DNA from: JACDAE01 sp963717195
GTDB taxonomy: Bacteria > Chloroflexota > Ktedonobacteria > Ktedonobacterales > Ktedonobacteraceae
Assembly: GCA_963717195.1 (NCBI GenBank)
Contig: CAVQVR010000009.1
Coordinates: 186,001-250,000, forward strand
Reading direction: 5' to 3'
Length of the DNA stretch: 64,000 nt
Both the position numbers and the translations under genes were made by a program. Under the pieces are notes generated by a model, which saw only the letters and a list, made by a program, of their open reading frames with translations, searched no databases and was not told the DNA's origin. Below are positions 53,009 through 62,164 of this stretch, in pieces. Every line of letters begins with the position of its first letter. The stretch's first letter is position 1.

Positions 53009-53440
53009 ATGGACGTAAAAGAGGACGTAAAAGATTTTGAGGGGTGGTCTTCTGTCAAGACCAGAATACACAGCGAGGAGAAAATACCGACGTTTCGCGA
53101 ACGCGAAATATGGTGGTGCAGCACTGGTGTTAATGTCGGCGTAGAGCAGGACGGTAAGAACATTCTATATGAACGCCCTATTTTGATTGTTCACAAATTT
53201 AATCGCCGGTTGTTTTGGGGGGTGCCAATCACCACAAAGCTAAAGGATTTCCCTTTCTACCATCCTATCCACTATAAAGGCGTGAGTGATAATGTTTCCA
53301 GAGAACGGCGGGCTGTCCTCTCGCAAATGCGGGCATATGATAGTGCGCGACTCTCCCGGCCAATGGGAAAGCTCAGTCATCACCAGTTTAATGAGATCAT
53401 CACGCTTCTTGCGGCAATACTCAGGAAATCACCGCAATAA
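53009..53440 (+). CDS. PemK/MazF-like endoribonuclease toxin
   Basis: This 143-residue protein carries the MazF fold signature FREREIWWCSTGVNVGVEQ, then ERPILIVHKF and FWGVPITTK, and SQMRAYDSARL, which include the usual catalytic region. MazF proteins cut single-stranded mRNA. No antitoxin gene is evident beside it; it may be encoded elsewhere. A perfect terminator follows at once. Confidence 0.85.
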   Translation: MDVKEDVKDFEGWSSVKTRIHSEEKIPTFREREIWWCSTGVNVGVEQDGKNILYERPILIVHKFNRRLFWGVPITTKLKDFPFYHPIHYKGVSDNVSRERRAVLSQMRAYDSARLSRPMGKLSHHQFNEIITLLAAILRKSPQ

Positions 53441-53469
53441 AAAAAGCCCCTGTAACTGAGGGGCTTTTT
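53441..53469 (+). terminator. Rho-independent terminator of the PemK/MazF gene
   Basis: AAAAAGCCCCT and AGGGGCTTTTT form a perfect 11-bp stem with a 7-base loop and A/T tails on both sides, immediately after the stop codon. Confidence 0.9.
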
Positions 53470-53493
53470 ATTTCAGCTACCCCACGAGGGGTA

Positions 53494-53679
53494 GCGTTGT
53501 GCCTAGTGGCAATTTATGTCTTATTGTCGCGCTTTTTACTTCTCTTGTCAAGCAGCGATTTCTCCGTCCCCGGAGGAACAGTATTGGCCTAACGGCCTGC
53601 TAAATCAATAATAATCCATTATTGCCGTTCCCTCTCATGGTTCGCCAGGAGAGGGGGGCGTTGTGCCTAGTGGCAATTT
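53494..53679. repeat. Two 22-bp direct repeats after hairpins
   Basis: The same 22-base unit, beginning GCGTTGTGCCTAGTGG, occurs at 53494-53515 and 53658-53679. Each is preceded by a hairpin (TACCCCACGAGGGGTA; CTCTC...GAGAG) and holds a small TGCC/GGCA palindrome. Confidence 0.7.
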
Positions 53680-53732
53680 GTTTGTATAGTAAAGCAATTC
53701 TATTGACTTTCAAGCAGATTTTTACCCCATAA

Positions 53733-56700
53733 CTACGCCGCAGGCTCGGCCACTCTGCTTTTTCCCCTTGTGGCTTCCAGGCGCTCAACAAACGTATCCG
53801 CCGCTTCTTCCTGGGGCATATTATCGTTGGCCGCTGCCGCCTGCACATCGCCCTTATCGAGGTCAAGCTGCTTGTTGATGCCCTGCTGCTGGAGCAGTAG
53901 CTCGCGTAGCTTTTCCTCATACTCAAAGGGACGCTTGAGCTGCTCGCGGAGATCCACAAGCGCCTTTTCCATGCGCCCGCATTTGCCTTGCTCCTCTTCG
54001 GCATCTTTGTCAAGGCGGCGCAGCGCGTGTTCAATGCTGGCGATGGTGCCGAGCGGGTTCTCTGGGTTCAGATTGACCTCATAGGTGTGCTGCCCGTGTA
54101 CATACAGCTCCGGCAGGCTGTCCTCACGCGGGCCGGGCCTGCTCAGTATCTCAAAGCCCCGGTAGTGTCCGCGCACCGTCAATTCTTTCTCCCAGAGCGA
54201 CGACAGTATGGCCTGGGTCAATGCCTTGCCCGCTTCCTCGCGTGCGTTCTTGCCGGAATATTCCTTATCCCCTATCGTCATGGTGAATTTCTCCCCGTGT
54301 GCGTCACGGGTAGCAAGGTCGGCACGCAGCCCGGCAAGCGTCTTCTGGGAATGTTCAATCCGCCCAGGCAACGCCCGGATCTCCCTGGCGGTTTCATATT
54401 GCTGGTTCATGTGTGCGGAGCGGAGCATATCGAGCCTGCGCACTTCGGTGTCGATGCGTACCTTTTCCATCACTGCGGGATTGCCGGAGGCGATGGCCTT
54501 GATTTCGGCAAAGCTCAGTGCGCCGCTTTCCAGGTCTTCCGCCTCACGCACCGTGACATCGCCGCTCATGACCTGGCTGATGAAGCGCTGTTTTGTCTCC
54601 AATGTCTGCCACATATAGGCATCGAACGAGCCTTCCGTCACATAGCGGTAGATGCCGACCTCGGCATTCTCGTTGCCCTGGCGCAGGATGCGCCCGTCGC
54701 GCTGCTCGATGTCGCGTGGCCTCCAGGGCGCATCCAGATCATGCTGCGCCCGGAGTTTCTTCTGGACGTTCGTACCGGCTCCCATCTTTCTCCGTTGAAC
54801 CGAGCAGTATGCGGACACGACCGGCATTGACCGCGTCAAAGAGCGTTTTTTTCTTCGCGTCGGTATCCGCGTCATGGATATAGGCGATTTCCTTTTCCGG
54901 GACGCCGCGTGCGATAAGCTGTGCGCGTATTTCGTCATACACATTGAACTGGTCGGGGTTCGGGGTGGAGATATCGCAGAACACAGTTTGCGTCAGCCGC
55001 TTATCGGCGCTTTCCTCCATACTGGGTGATATTATCAATCGCCTTGCAGATTTTGGTGTCGGGGCCGGGTGCTGCGCTCGCATCCACCAGACGCATATCG
55101 AGCGCTGCCTTTCTACCATCGCCAGTGATTTTGAGCATATTGTCCACACGCGGGATCGCCGCCATTGCTGCATTCTCTGGGCGCGTTCAACCAGGCTGGA
55201 CACGTATTCCTTCAAGTTCCGGCGATGCCGGGCGCCACGATGACTTGCGGCTTGCCGCCTTCCATGTTCGGGCGCGGCAGGTTCAGCATCTCTGCCGTCT
55301 GGATGTCCGCGAACGTGCGGAACATGCGAGAGCAGCTCCGGCAAATTGACGAATTTGGCAAAGCGCGTATGCATCCGGTAGCCGGTGCCGTCCGGGGCAA
55401 GCTCCAAAGCGGTCACGGCTTCGCCGAAGTTCGCGGCCCAGGCATCAAAGTGGGAAACGCCCGCCGCTTCCAGCAGTTCCGGCGCAAGGTAGCGCGAGAG
55501 CGTGTACATCTCGGCCATCGTGTTGCTGATGGGGGTGCCGGTGGCAAAGACGATGCCGCCGCCCTGCTCGGACAGATAGCGGGTTTTCATATACATATCT
55601 AATGCGCGGTTGCTCTCGGTATTGGGCAACCCCGCGATGCGGTTCATCTTCGTGGTGTATCCGAGGTTTTTGAACAGATCCGCCTCATCGACAAAAATCC
55701 GGTCGATGCCCAGCTCCTCAAAAGTCAACCCCGTCATCCTTTTTCTCACGCTTGGCACGGTCTTTGATTTTTGCTTCCAGCCGCTTCTTGGCTTTCTCCA
55801 ACTGCTTGACGATGGAACGGTTATTATCGCTTTCTCCGCCTTCGCCTCGCGCATGGCCTCTTCCAGGCTCGTCGATTTCCTTTTGCACAAAGCGGTTGAA
55901 GGTTTCATCGGCAACCGGCAAGCGCCTCAAAGGATTTATGCGAGATAATCACCGCGTCATAGGTGCCGCTGGCGATCCGCGCCATCGCCTTTTCGCGGTT
56001 GCCCGCCGTAAAGTGCTCCTTGCCCGCAACGAAGATATTGGCCTGGGGGTAGAGAGCAAGAAACGCCGCGCCCCATTGCTCCACCAGGTGGTTCGGCACC
56101 ACAATCATCGGCTTCTTCGCCAGGCCGATGCGCTTTAGTTCCATGCAGGCGGCAGTAATCTCCGCGGTCTTGCCCGCTCCGACGCAATGGCCGATAAGCG
56201 TGTTTTTATTCTGCAACATCCGCCAGACGGCGTTTTTCTGGTGGGGATCGAGGTCGTTATTGCGCATAACCCACCCGGTTCATACCGGGGAACGTCAAAT
56301 GCGAGCCGTCATAGGTGCGCAGGCGGATATTGTTAAATTTGTCGTTATAGAGCCGGGCTAAGCCGTTCGGTGCGCTCCGGGTCTTCCCATATCCACCTGG
56401 CAAAGCGGTCTTTGAGCTTCTGCTGCATTTCACGGGCGGCGATAGTCTCCGTCTGGTTGACAGTGCGTGTGTCATCGGCGGGGTTGTAGTCATAGATGGT
56501 GGGAGTGCGCATATTGAGCGCATCCTCAATGAGGCTCGGCGGCGCAGGTGCGTTTCGTGCCATAGGTCGTGGTGTTGCTGACGGTGTTATCCGCAACGGA
56601 ATCCAGCCAGACCGTCCAGGTGGCGATTTCGCTGGCATGGCGGACAGTAATATTGCCCTTCGGCACCTGCAACAGTTCAGCAATAAAATCCCGGACATCG

Positions 56701-57215
56701 CTCCTCGGTATCCAGGATGCGCCCAGCCGGGCGTTGATGTCGCCCGGAAGGATGTCGGGCGGCTGCACGGCTTTCAATGCTTCCACATTGGGACGGTATT
56801 TGGGGTTGATGGCCGCCGCCGCTTTGGCTGCCTCCAGCTTCACCCGCACGTCGCCGCTTAAATATTCGTCGGCGGTTTCCCATGCGCCTTCCGGCGTCTC
56901 GAAACACCTGGCCGAAAAGTTCCGCCTGCATGGCCTTGACGCTGCTGTCGGTGAGCGCGGCCATGCGCTGCCAGTCAATCGCGCCGGTTTCATTTAAGGA
57001 GATGGCAAGGGCTTCTGCTGCGGTTTCGACGTGCTCCACCGGCTTGTAGCGTTCCAGTGTCCGCTGCGGTCAAATATCACCGCCTTCGTGGCGGATTTCT
57101 TTTCTGCGTTGTAGTGTTCCAGCGATAGCAGGAGAGGGTGGTCGGGATCGCCGGTAAAGGCGCGGAAATTTTCGCTTGTCGCTAATGTAGCCGTACCTGC
57201 TGACAAACTGGTCAT
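53733..57215 (-). pseudogene. Helicase part of a giant methylase-helicase gene, many frameshifts
   Basis: This continues the frame that starts at 59473. It is cut into more than ten overlapping pieces in three frames, yet the domains are recognisable in order: YDQFVSRYGY at the join, HQKNAVWRMLQNKNTLI with Walker A GAGKT, IVVPNHLVEQWG, the DEAD-type box VDEADLFKNLGY, FATGTPISNTMAEMYTL, and the second helicase domain RDIEQRDGRILRQGN followed by SFDAYMWQTLETK, ending in coiled coils. Intact it would be about 1,900 residues with the N-terminal part. Relatives are plasmid and phage proteins sometimes compared with the P1 anti-restriction protein DarB. Conserved sequence between shifts suggests sequencing indels. 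Confidence 0.8.
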
Positions 57216-59473
57216 AGCACGGTATTGAGCGTGTGCCTGGCGGCGGTTATCCGCTCTTCCGGCTCGTCATCGAGCTGGGTGCGGAACACCTCGCGCACTG
57301 CATCGCGCATTCGTATCAGGCCGCGCACCCGCATGGCGGCTGACACAGAGAGGGCGGTAGGAACAAAAGAATTGCCGGTACGGATGACGATTTTGCCATC
57401 CAGCTCGGCATAACCACCGTCCTTGATGCCTATAAAGGCTTCCGGGGCGGCAATCGGTATGGCAGGCGGTGGCGAACGGCCTTTAGCGCGGGGAAGATAG
57501 ATGCCTGCCGGCAGAGCCTTCATGGCGGTTTGCAGTTTTTCCTGCGTGACCTCGCCGGCAAGCGTCGGCTCTTTATCGCGGCTGTACATCGTGCCTTTGA
57601 GCGTCATCTCGCCCAGCATCATCTCCGGGTGGCGGACGTAATATTCATTTAGCGCGACCTCGCGGCCTTCTATCCTGACCGTCTCAGTTTCCGTCCAGCT
57701 CTCGCCCGCTGGTTCTTTTCCTACCGCCCTTTTTTGCAGGAACAGAATATCCGCCACTACTTCCGTTCCGGCATTGCCTTTGAAGGCGGTGTTGGGTAGC
57801 CGTACCGCCCCTATCAGGTCGGCCTGCTCGGCCAGGTGTTTGCGGATAACGTCGTCCTTCTTGTCCATCGTGTAGCGGCTGGTCACAAGCGCCATGATGC
57901 CGCCCGGACGCAGCTTATCGAGCGTCTTCGCAAAGAAATAATCATGGACGGAGCGGGTGAGCTTCGGCTTCATGGTAGGATCGTGAACAGGATAGTTGCC
58001 GAACGGCACGTTGCCGACCGCGAAATCAAAGTAATTATCCGGTAGGGGTGTTTCCTCGAATCCTTGCGCAAATATCTTCGTGTCCGGGTAGAGCTGCTTC
58101 GCAATCCTCGCCGTGATGGAATCAAGTTCCACGCCGGTTCTCTGGCAGCCCTGCAACCCTTCCGGCATCAGGCCGAAAAAATGCCCGATGCCCATTGACG
58201 GCTCCAGCACCCGGTCGCCCTTGCGTATGCCCAGCCTTTCCAGCATTGCCCACATGCCATCAATCACCAGGGGCGAAGTAAAATGCGCGTTCGGGGTCGT
58301 GGCCTTCGCGGATCTATATTCTTCATCGGTCAGCAGTTCTACCAACTCGTCATGGATATTCCGCCACTCTCCCCGTAAGTGGTAGCCCTCTTCAAATATC
58401 TGGGCGAGCGCTCCCCAGCCGCAGTAACGCACCAGCACGGCCTTTTCCTCGTCGGTCGCTTCACGGTTTTCTGCTTCGAACGTTTTTAAGAGCCGTATCG
58501 CCGCGATATTGGCATGGGCCTTTTCGTGCAGGCCGCCTAAGCCTACGCCGTGGGCCTCGGTGATACGGAAATCGCGGGAGGGCTTTAGCTCTGGTTCCGG
58601 TTCGTCGAGGACGATTTTTCCTCTTCCGGCAGTAGGAACTGGCTCACCGCTATCTCCCTGGCTTTCAGGTAGTCCATCTTCTGTTCTGCTATCAACTTGA
58701 ACATCAGCTCGCTGAACTGTTGCGCCGTTGCTTCCAGCTCCGCCTCCAACCGTTTCTCCTGCCGGAACTGCGCTACCATCTGCGGGTGATAGTTCTGCCA
58801 ATGGGTCAAAATGATGCTGCTGATGTTGTCGTGGCTGTGCTCGCTGTTCGGGTTCTGGCCGCTCATATGCTGGCCCTCCTTCTTGGGTTGGGGTTGCGGA
58901 CGTTTCCGCCTCGCCGGGTGCGGCAAACAACGTAGGCTGCTCCATGCCTTCCGGCAATCCGGTTTTCTTTTTTGCCTTCATGCGCCTACGTGGCGCGGGC
59001 CGGTAGACTTCTTCTGGTTTCTTGCTGCTGGCTTCCGGCTCCTGATACGCCAGAGGGGACGTAGTGGCAAGCAGATCCTCGAAGAGGCTGAACTGCGTGA
59101 CACCTTCCGGCAAGGACGTTTCTTTCTTCGCCTTCCTGCGTCTGGGCGCGGCGGTCGGGCGCACGGCTTCACTGTTGCCGAAGATTTGCGATTTCCAGCT
59201 TTCGGGGTCGGGTTCCTGTTCCGCGAGCGCGAAAAAATCAAGCTGCTTCGCCTGGCCGGGAGGCACTACATAGGCTGGCCGTACTTCTGTGACAGGGGCG
59301 GGGAGGGGAGTCAGTTGTTCCCGGATGTCAGGGAGGGCGAAAAGCGCCTCCAGGCTATGCTGCTCCATGCCATCCGGCAATGCGCCGGATTTCCTTTTCT
59401 TTCGGGCGGACGGCTTTTCAGGCGGAGCAGCAACAGCCATTCTTTCCCCCATAGCCTCAGTTAAAGAAACCAA
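57212..59473 (-). CDS. N-terminal part of methylase-helicase: linear-motif region and N6-adenine methylase domain
   Basis: This 753-residue frame is free of shifts. Residues 1-290 are disordered and hold repeats of basic-LPEGM-Q..LF form (LPEGVTQFSLFEDLL; LPEGMEQPTLFAAP; AKQLDFFALAE). From about residue 300 a methylase module follows: FRITEAHGVGLGGLHEK, VLEPSMGIGHFFGL (SAM motif I), VGNVPFGNYP (motif IV, in place of NPPY) and GGIMALVTSRYTMD. A single-base shift at 57,213 (NTV then YDQF) breaks it from the helicase half. A separate small gene lies within 58,585-58,866 in another frame. Confidence 0.85.
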   Translation of the reverse strand: MVSLTEAMGERMAVAAPPEKPSARKKRKSGALPDGMEQHSLEALFALPDIREQLTPLPAPVTEVRPAYVVPPGQAKQLDFFALAEQEPDPESWKSQIFGNSEAVRPTAAPRRRKAKKETSLPEGVTQFSLFEDLLATTSPLAYQEPEASSKKPEEVYRPAPRRRMKAKKKTGLPEGMEQPTLFAAPGEAETSATPTQEGGPAYERPEPEQRAQPRQHQQHHFDPLAELSPADGSAVPAGETVGGGAGSNGATVQRADVQVDSRTEDGLPESQGDSGEPVPTAGRGKIVLDEPEPELKPSRDFRITEAHGVGLGGLHEKAHANIAAIRLLKTFEAENREATDEEKAVLVRYCGWGALAQIFEEGYHLRGEWRNIHDELVELLTDEEYRSAKATTPNAHFTSPLVIDGMWAMLERLGIRKGDRVLEPSMGIGHFFGLMPEGLQGCQRTGVELDSITARIAKQLYPDTKIFAQGFEETPLPDNYFDFAVGNVPFGNYPVHDPTMKPKLTRSVHDYFFAKTLDKLRPGGIMALVTSRYTMDKKDDVIRKHLAEQADLIGAVRLPNTAFKGNAGTEVVADILFLQKRAVGKEPAGESWTETETVRIEGREVALNEYYVRHPEMMLGEMTLKGTMYSRDKEPTLAGEVTQEKLQTAMKALPAGIYLPRAKGRSPPPAIPIAAPEAFIGIKDGGYAELDGKIVIRTGNSFVPTALSVSAAMRVRGLIRMRDAVREVFRTQLDDEPEERITAARHTLNTVL
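58585..58866 (-). CDS. Small gene nested in another frame of the methylase-helicase gene
   Basis: The ATG at 58866 has AAGGAGGG seven bases upstream. It encodes 93 residues (MSGQNPNSEHSHDN, ILTHWQNYHPQMVAQFRQEK, LMFKLIAEQKMDYLKAREIA, ending near LLPEEEK). The composition is that of a helical protein and resembles small HTHP-type proteins ending in LPEEE on mobile elements; no name can be given. It lies entirely within the larger gene, whose own frame is low-complexity there. Confidence 0.5.
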   Translation of the reverse strand: MSGQNPNSEHSHDNISSIILTHWQNYHPQMVAQFRQEKRLEAELEATAQQFSELMFKLIAEQKMDYLKAREIAVSQFLLPEEEKSSSTNRNQS

Positions 59474-59678
59474 TGCAGGAAAAATCTAAAGAGCGTGCAA
59501 CGTACCGATATCCTCAATCCTAGAGATACATCCAAATCAAAAAAGCCGATAGCGGAGATTTGTGAATTTTTTATGGCAGGCTGCCATCCGAATCACTTTG
59601 ACTGTCCTGTTGTTCTTCTATAAGCTTGCCAGTAGCGAACGTGAGCCGCTTTACGCTCGCTATTGGGGTGTAGAAACC

Positions 59679-59811
59679 CTGTAAAGGCGGATTTGTACTA
59701 CCGATATTTTGTACTCCCTAACCTTATGGGTTGGGGAGACTGTAGCGTATGCAACAGGCTTCGGCTAAAGGCTACAGTAAACCACCTTTACGGTTTTTCT
59801 AACTCCCCAAC
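59679..59811 (+). ncRNA. C4-antisense-RNA-like structured element
   Basis: Outer stem GTTGGGGAG (59730-59738) with CTCCCCAAC (59803-59811), inner stem ACTGTAGC (59739-59746) with GCTACAGT (59771-59778), and a long-range pair GTAAAGGCGG (59681-59690) with CCACCTTTAC (59782-59791), one mismatch. The architecture recalls phage P1/P4 C4 immunity RNA. A hairpin ATGGCAGGCTGCCAT lies upstream at 59,573. The rest of the gap has no gene. Confidence 0.4.
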
Positions 59812-59841
59812 TCACCAAGCGGTTAAACAGGGAGCATCAAA

Positions 59842-60039
59842 ATGAAAAAAATATGCATTGCCATTGCCGTTCTTAGCCTCTCAAGCTGTGGTTATCACAA
59901 AGATGGGGTATTCTGGGGACAAACCTGGGATGATTACGTGGGCTGCCGCCAGGAAGCACAAAAGCAGGAAAGAGCTTTAGAAAGTCAGTGCATGGCAAAA
60001 CTTGGATACCAGACTAATCAAGTTAATCAGGCCAAATAG
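59842..60039 (+). CDS. Small lipoprotein
   Basis: This 65-residue protein starts MKKICIAIAVLSLSSCGY: a short lipoprotein signal with lipobox LSSC (Cys16). The mature part is polar (YVGCRQEAQKQERALESQ). GGGAG precedes the ATG. Exported lipidated protein of unknown function, of a kind expected in a diderm (proteobacterial) host rather than the Chloroflexota. Confidence 0.75.
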   Translation: MKKICIAIAVLSLSSCGYHKDGVFWGQTWDDYVGCRQEAQKQERALESQCMAKLGYQTNQVNQAK

Positions 60040-60158
60040 CAGATATTCCTTCTCAAAGGGCAATGGGCTTGGGGGCAAGAACAGGTTGCATACAGGAGCA
60101 TGTAACCATATAGTTTGCGGTATTTACAAAGTAAATCGTAGAGTGGATTAGCTTACTA

Positions 60159-62066
60159 ATGAAGAAGAAGCATAAGAACCGGGAATTATTGCCCAAGATA
60201 CTTCCAGGGCAGCACAATATATTAAAACCTGTGCAGCAGAAATTCGCTCCTGTCGATTTGCTTGCGAAAGCAATTGCTTTGCAAAAGATGGGTAATCTCA
60301 ACGATGCGGAATATATCTATCGAACCTTGCTTATTTTTTATCCGAAGCATGTAGATGCTCTAGGTATGCTAGGAACGATCCTTGTTGATCGAGGCAATTT
60401 AGAAGAAGGCCTCCGGTTTATGGAAAAAGCCCTTTCCATCAATCCTAACTATATTGAGGTATGCTACAATCATGGATTGGCTCTATATAATCTGAAACAA
60501 TATGAGCATGCAGTGGCAAGTTTCGACAAGGCTATTGCTATCAATCCTAATTATGCTGAAGCATATAATAACCGTGGCCTAGCCTTGTATCATCTGGGGC
60601 GATATAACGACGCATTGGTAAGTGTCGACAAGGCTATTGCTATCAATCCTAATTATGCTGAGGCATATTTAAATAAAGGCATATTAAAATTACTGAATGG
60701 AGAATATGAGGAAGGGTGGAAACTGTTTGAGTGGCGGTTGAAAATAAGCAGTATAGAGAGAAGCGAAATCAGGACACTCCAGGAACCTTTGTGGTTAGGT
60801 GAAGAATCATTAGCAGGTAAAACGCTCCTACTGTATGCAGAGCAGGGCTTTGGTGATACTATCCAGTTCTGTCGTTATGCTGCGCTAGTAGAAGATATGG
60901 GAGCAAAGGTTATACTGGAAGTACAAAAACCTCTGACTAGATTGATTGCCAGTTTTAAAGGGACGCATAATATTATTGCGCGAGGCACTCCCATACCAGG
61001 AGTTGATTTTCGTTGCCCTTTAATGAGCCTTCCTTTAGCGCTTGGGACAACGCTTATCACTATCCCAGCCAACGTGCCTTATCTGTATGCTGATTATGAA
61101 AATCGCAGATTATGGCAGTCCCGTCTGGGAACAAAATCCAAACCCAGAGTTGGTCTCGTCTGGTCTGGGGCAGTTAAGCACTTGAACGATAGAAATCGTA
61201 GTATTCCCCTACACCTGCTAGCTCCACTTCTGCAACAGGACTTTGAATATCATTCTATTCAGACAGAAGTAAGGCCGCAAGATGCAGAGTTTTTAGCAAC
61301 GAGTAAGATTATTTCACATGAAGAAAATTTACATGATTTCCTCGATACAGCTTCACTAGTGTCAGAAATGGATATTATAATATCCGTTGACACCTCAGTC
61401 GTACACCTTGCAGGCGCGTTAGGTAAACCTGTATGGGTACTACTTCCCTTTGTGCCAGATTTCCGGTGGCGACTGGAGAGGGAGGATAGCCCTTGGTATC
61501 CTACTGCACGCCTATTTAGGCAACCTACTATAGGAGATTGGAACCGAGTCATTGCTAAAGTAAAGAAGGAGCTGGATGCCATTGCTCACAACTTCGAACT
61601 AACCATCACTCCCGACGATTTACTTTCGAGAGCAATGGATTTACACAGATCCGGTAATCTGAATGAAGCAGAAATTATTTATAGTAGATTGCTTGCTTCA
61701 AATTCCACCAATGCGGTTGTCCTGAATTCTCTTGGAACGCTCTATTGTCAACGCGGTAATCTGGAAGAAGGCATCCGGTTTATGGAGAAAGCCGTTGCTA
61801 TCAAGCCTGACTACGCTGAAGCATACTATAACCGGGGTCGTGCGCTACAGACACTTAATCGACACAAAGACGCATTGGAAAGTTATGAGAAGGTGATTGC
61901 TATAACTTCTGACTTTGCTGAAGCATATAATAACCGTGGCCTAGCCTTGTATCATCTGGGGCGGTATAGCGACGCATTGGTAAGTTTCGACAAGGCTATT
62001 GCTATCAAGCCTGACTATACTGAGGCACATAATAACCGCTCCGCCACTTTATCTTATATAAAATAG
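60159..62066 (+). CDS. TPR protein with glycosyltransferase-like central domain
   Basis: This 635-residue protein has TPR repeats at residues 30-185 (AYNNRGLALYHLGRYNDAL), a central glycosyltransferase-9-like domain at about 210-480 (LYAEQGFGDTIQFCRYAALV; RVGLVWSGAVKHLNDRNRS; SVDTSVVHLAGALGKPVWVL) and a second TPR block at 485-635. Such fusions occur in proteobacteria near surface-protein genes and may glycosylate surface proteins or flagellin. Two TPR units are nearly identical at DNA level (60,558 and 61,920). It is followed by a surface-protein gene. Confidence 0.85.
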   Translation: MKKKHKNRELLPKILPGQHNILKPVQQKFAPVDLLAKAIALQKMGNLNDAEYIYRTLLIFYPKHVDALGMLGTILVDRGNLEEGLRFMEKALSINPNYIEVCYNHGLALYNLKQYEHAVASFDKAIAINPNYAEAYNNRGLALYHLGRYNDALVSVDKAIAINPNYAEAYLNKGILKLLNGEYEEGWKLFEWRLKISSIERSEIRTLQEPLWLGEESLAGKTLLLYAEQGFGDTIQFCRYAALVEDMGAKVILEVQKPLTRLIASFKGTHNIIARGTPIPGVDFRCPLMSLPLALGTTLITIPANVPYLYADYENRRLWQSRLGTKSKPRVGLVWSGAVKHLNDRNRSIPLHLLAPLLQQDFEYHSIQTEVRPQDAEFLATSKIISHEENLHDFLDTASLVSEMDIIISVDTSVVHLAGALGKPVWVLLPFVPDFRWRLEREDSPWYPTARLFRQPTIGDWNRVIAKVKKELDAIAHNFELTITPDDLLSRAMDLHRSGNLNEAEIIYSRLLASNSTNAVVLNSLGTLYCQRGNLEEGIRFMEKAVAIKPDYAEAYYNRGRALQTLNRHKDALESYEKVIAITSDFAEAYNNRGLALYHLGRYSDALVSFDKAIAIKPDYTEAHNNRSATLSYIK

Positions 62067-62164
62067 GCATTACCTTATAAAAAATACTTTTTAACGATTT
62101 ATTAATGATTTCTTGGTAAGAATATATTTTTTGCAAAAACATCTATAAAGATTAAGGGCTCTGC

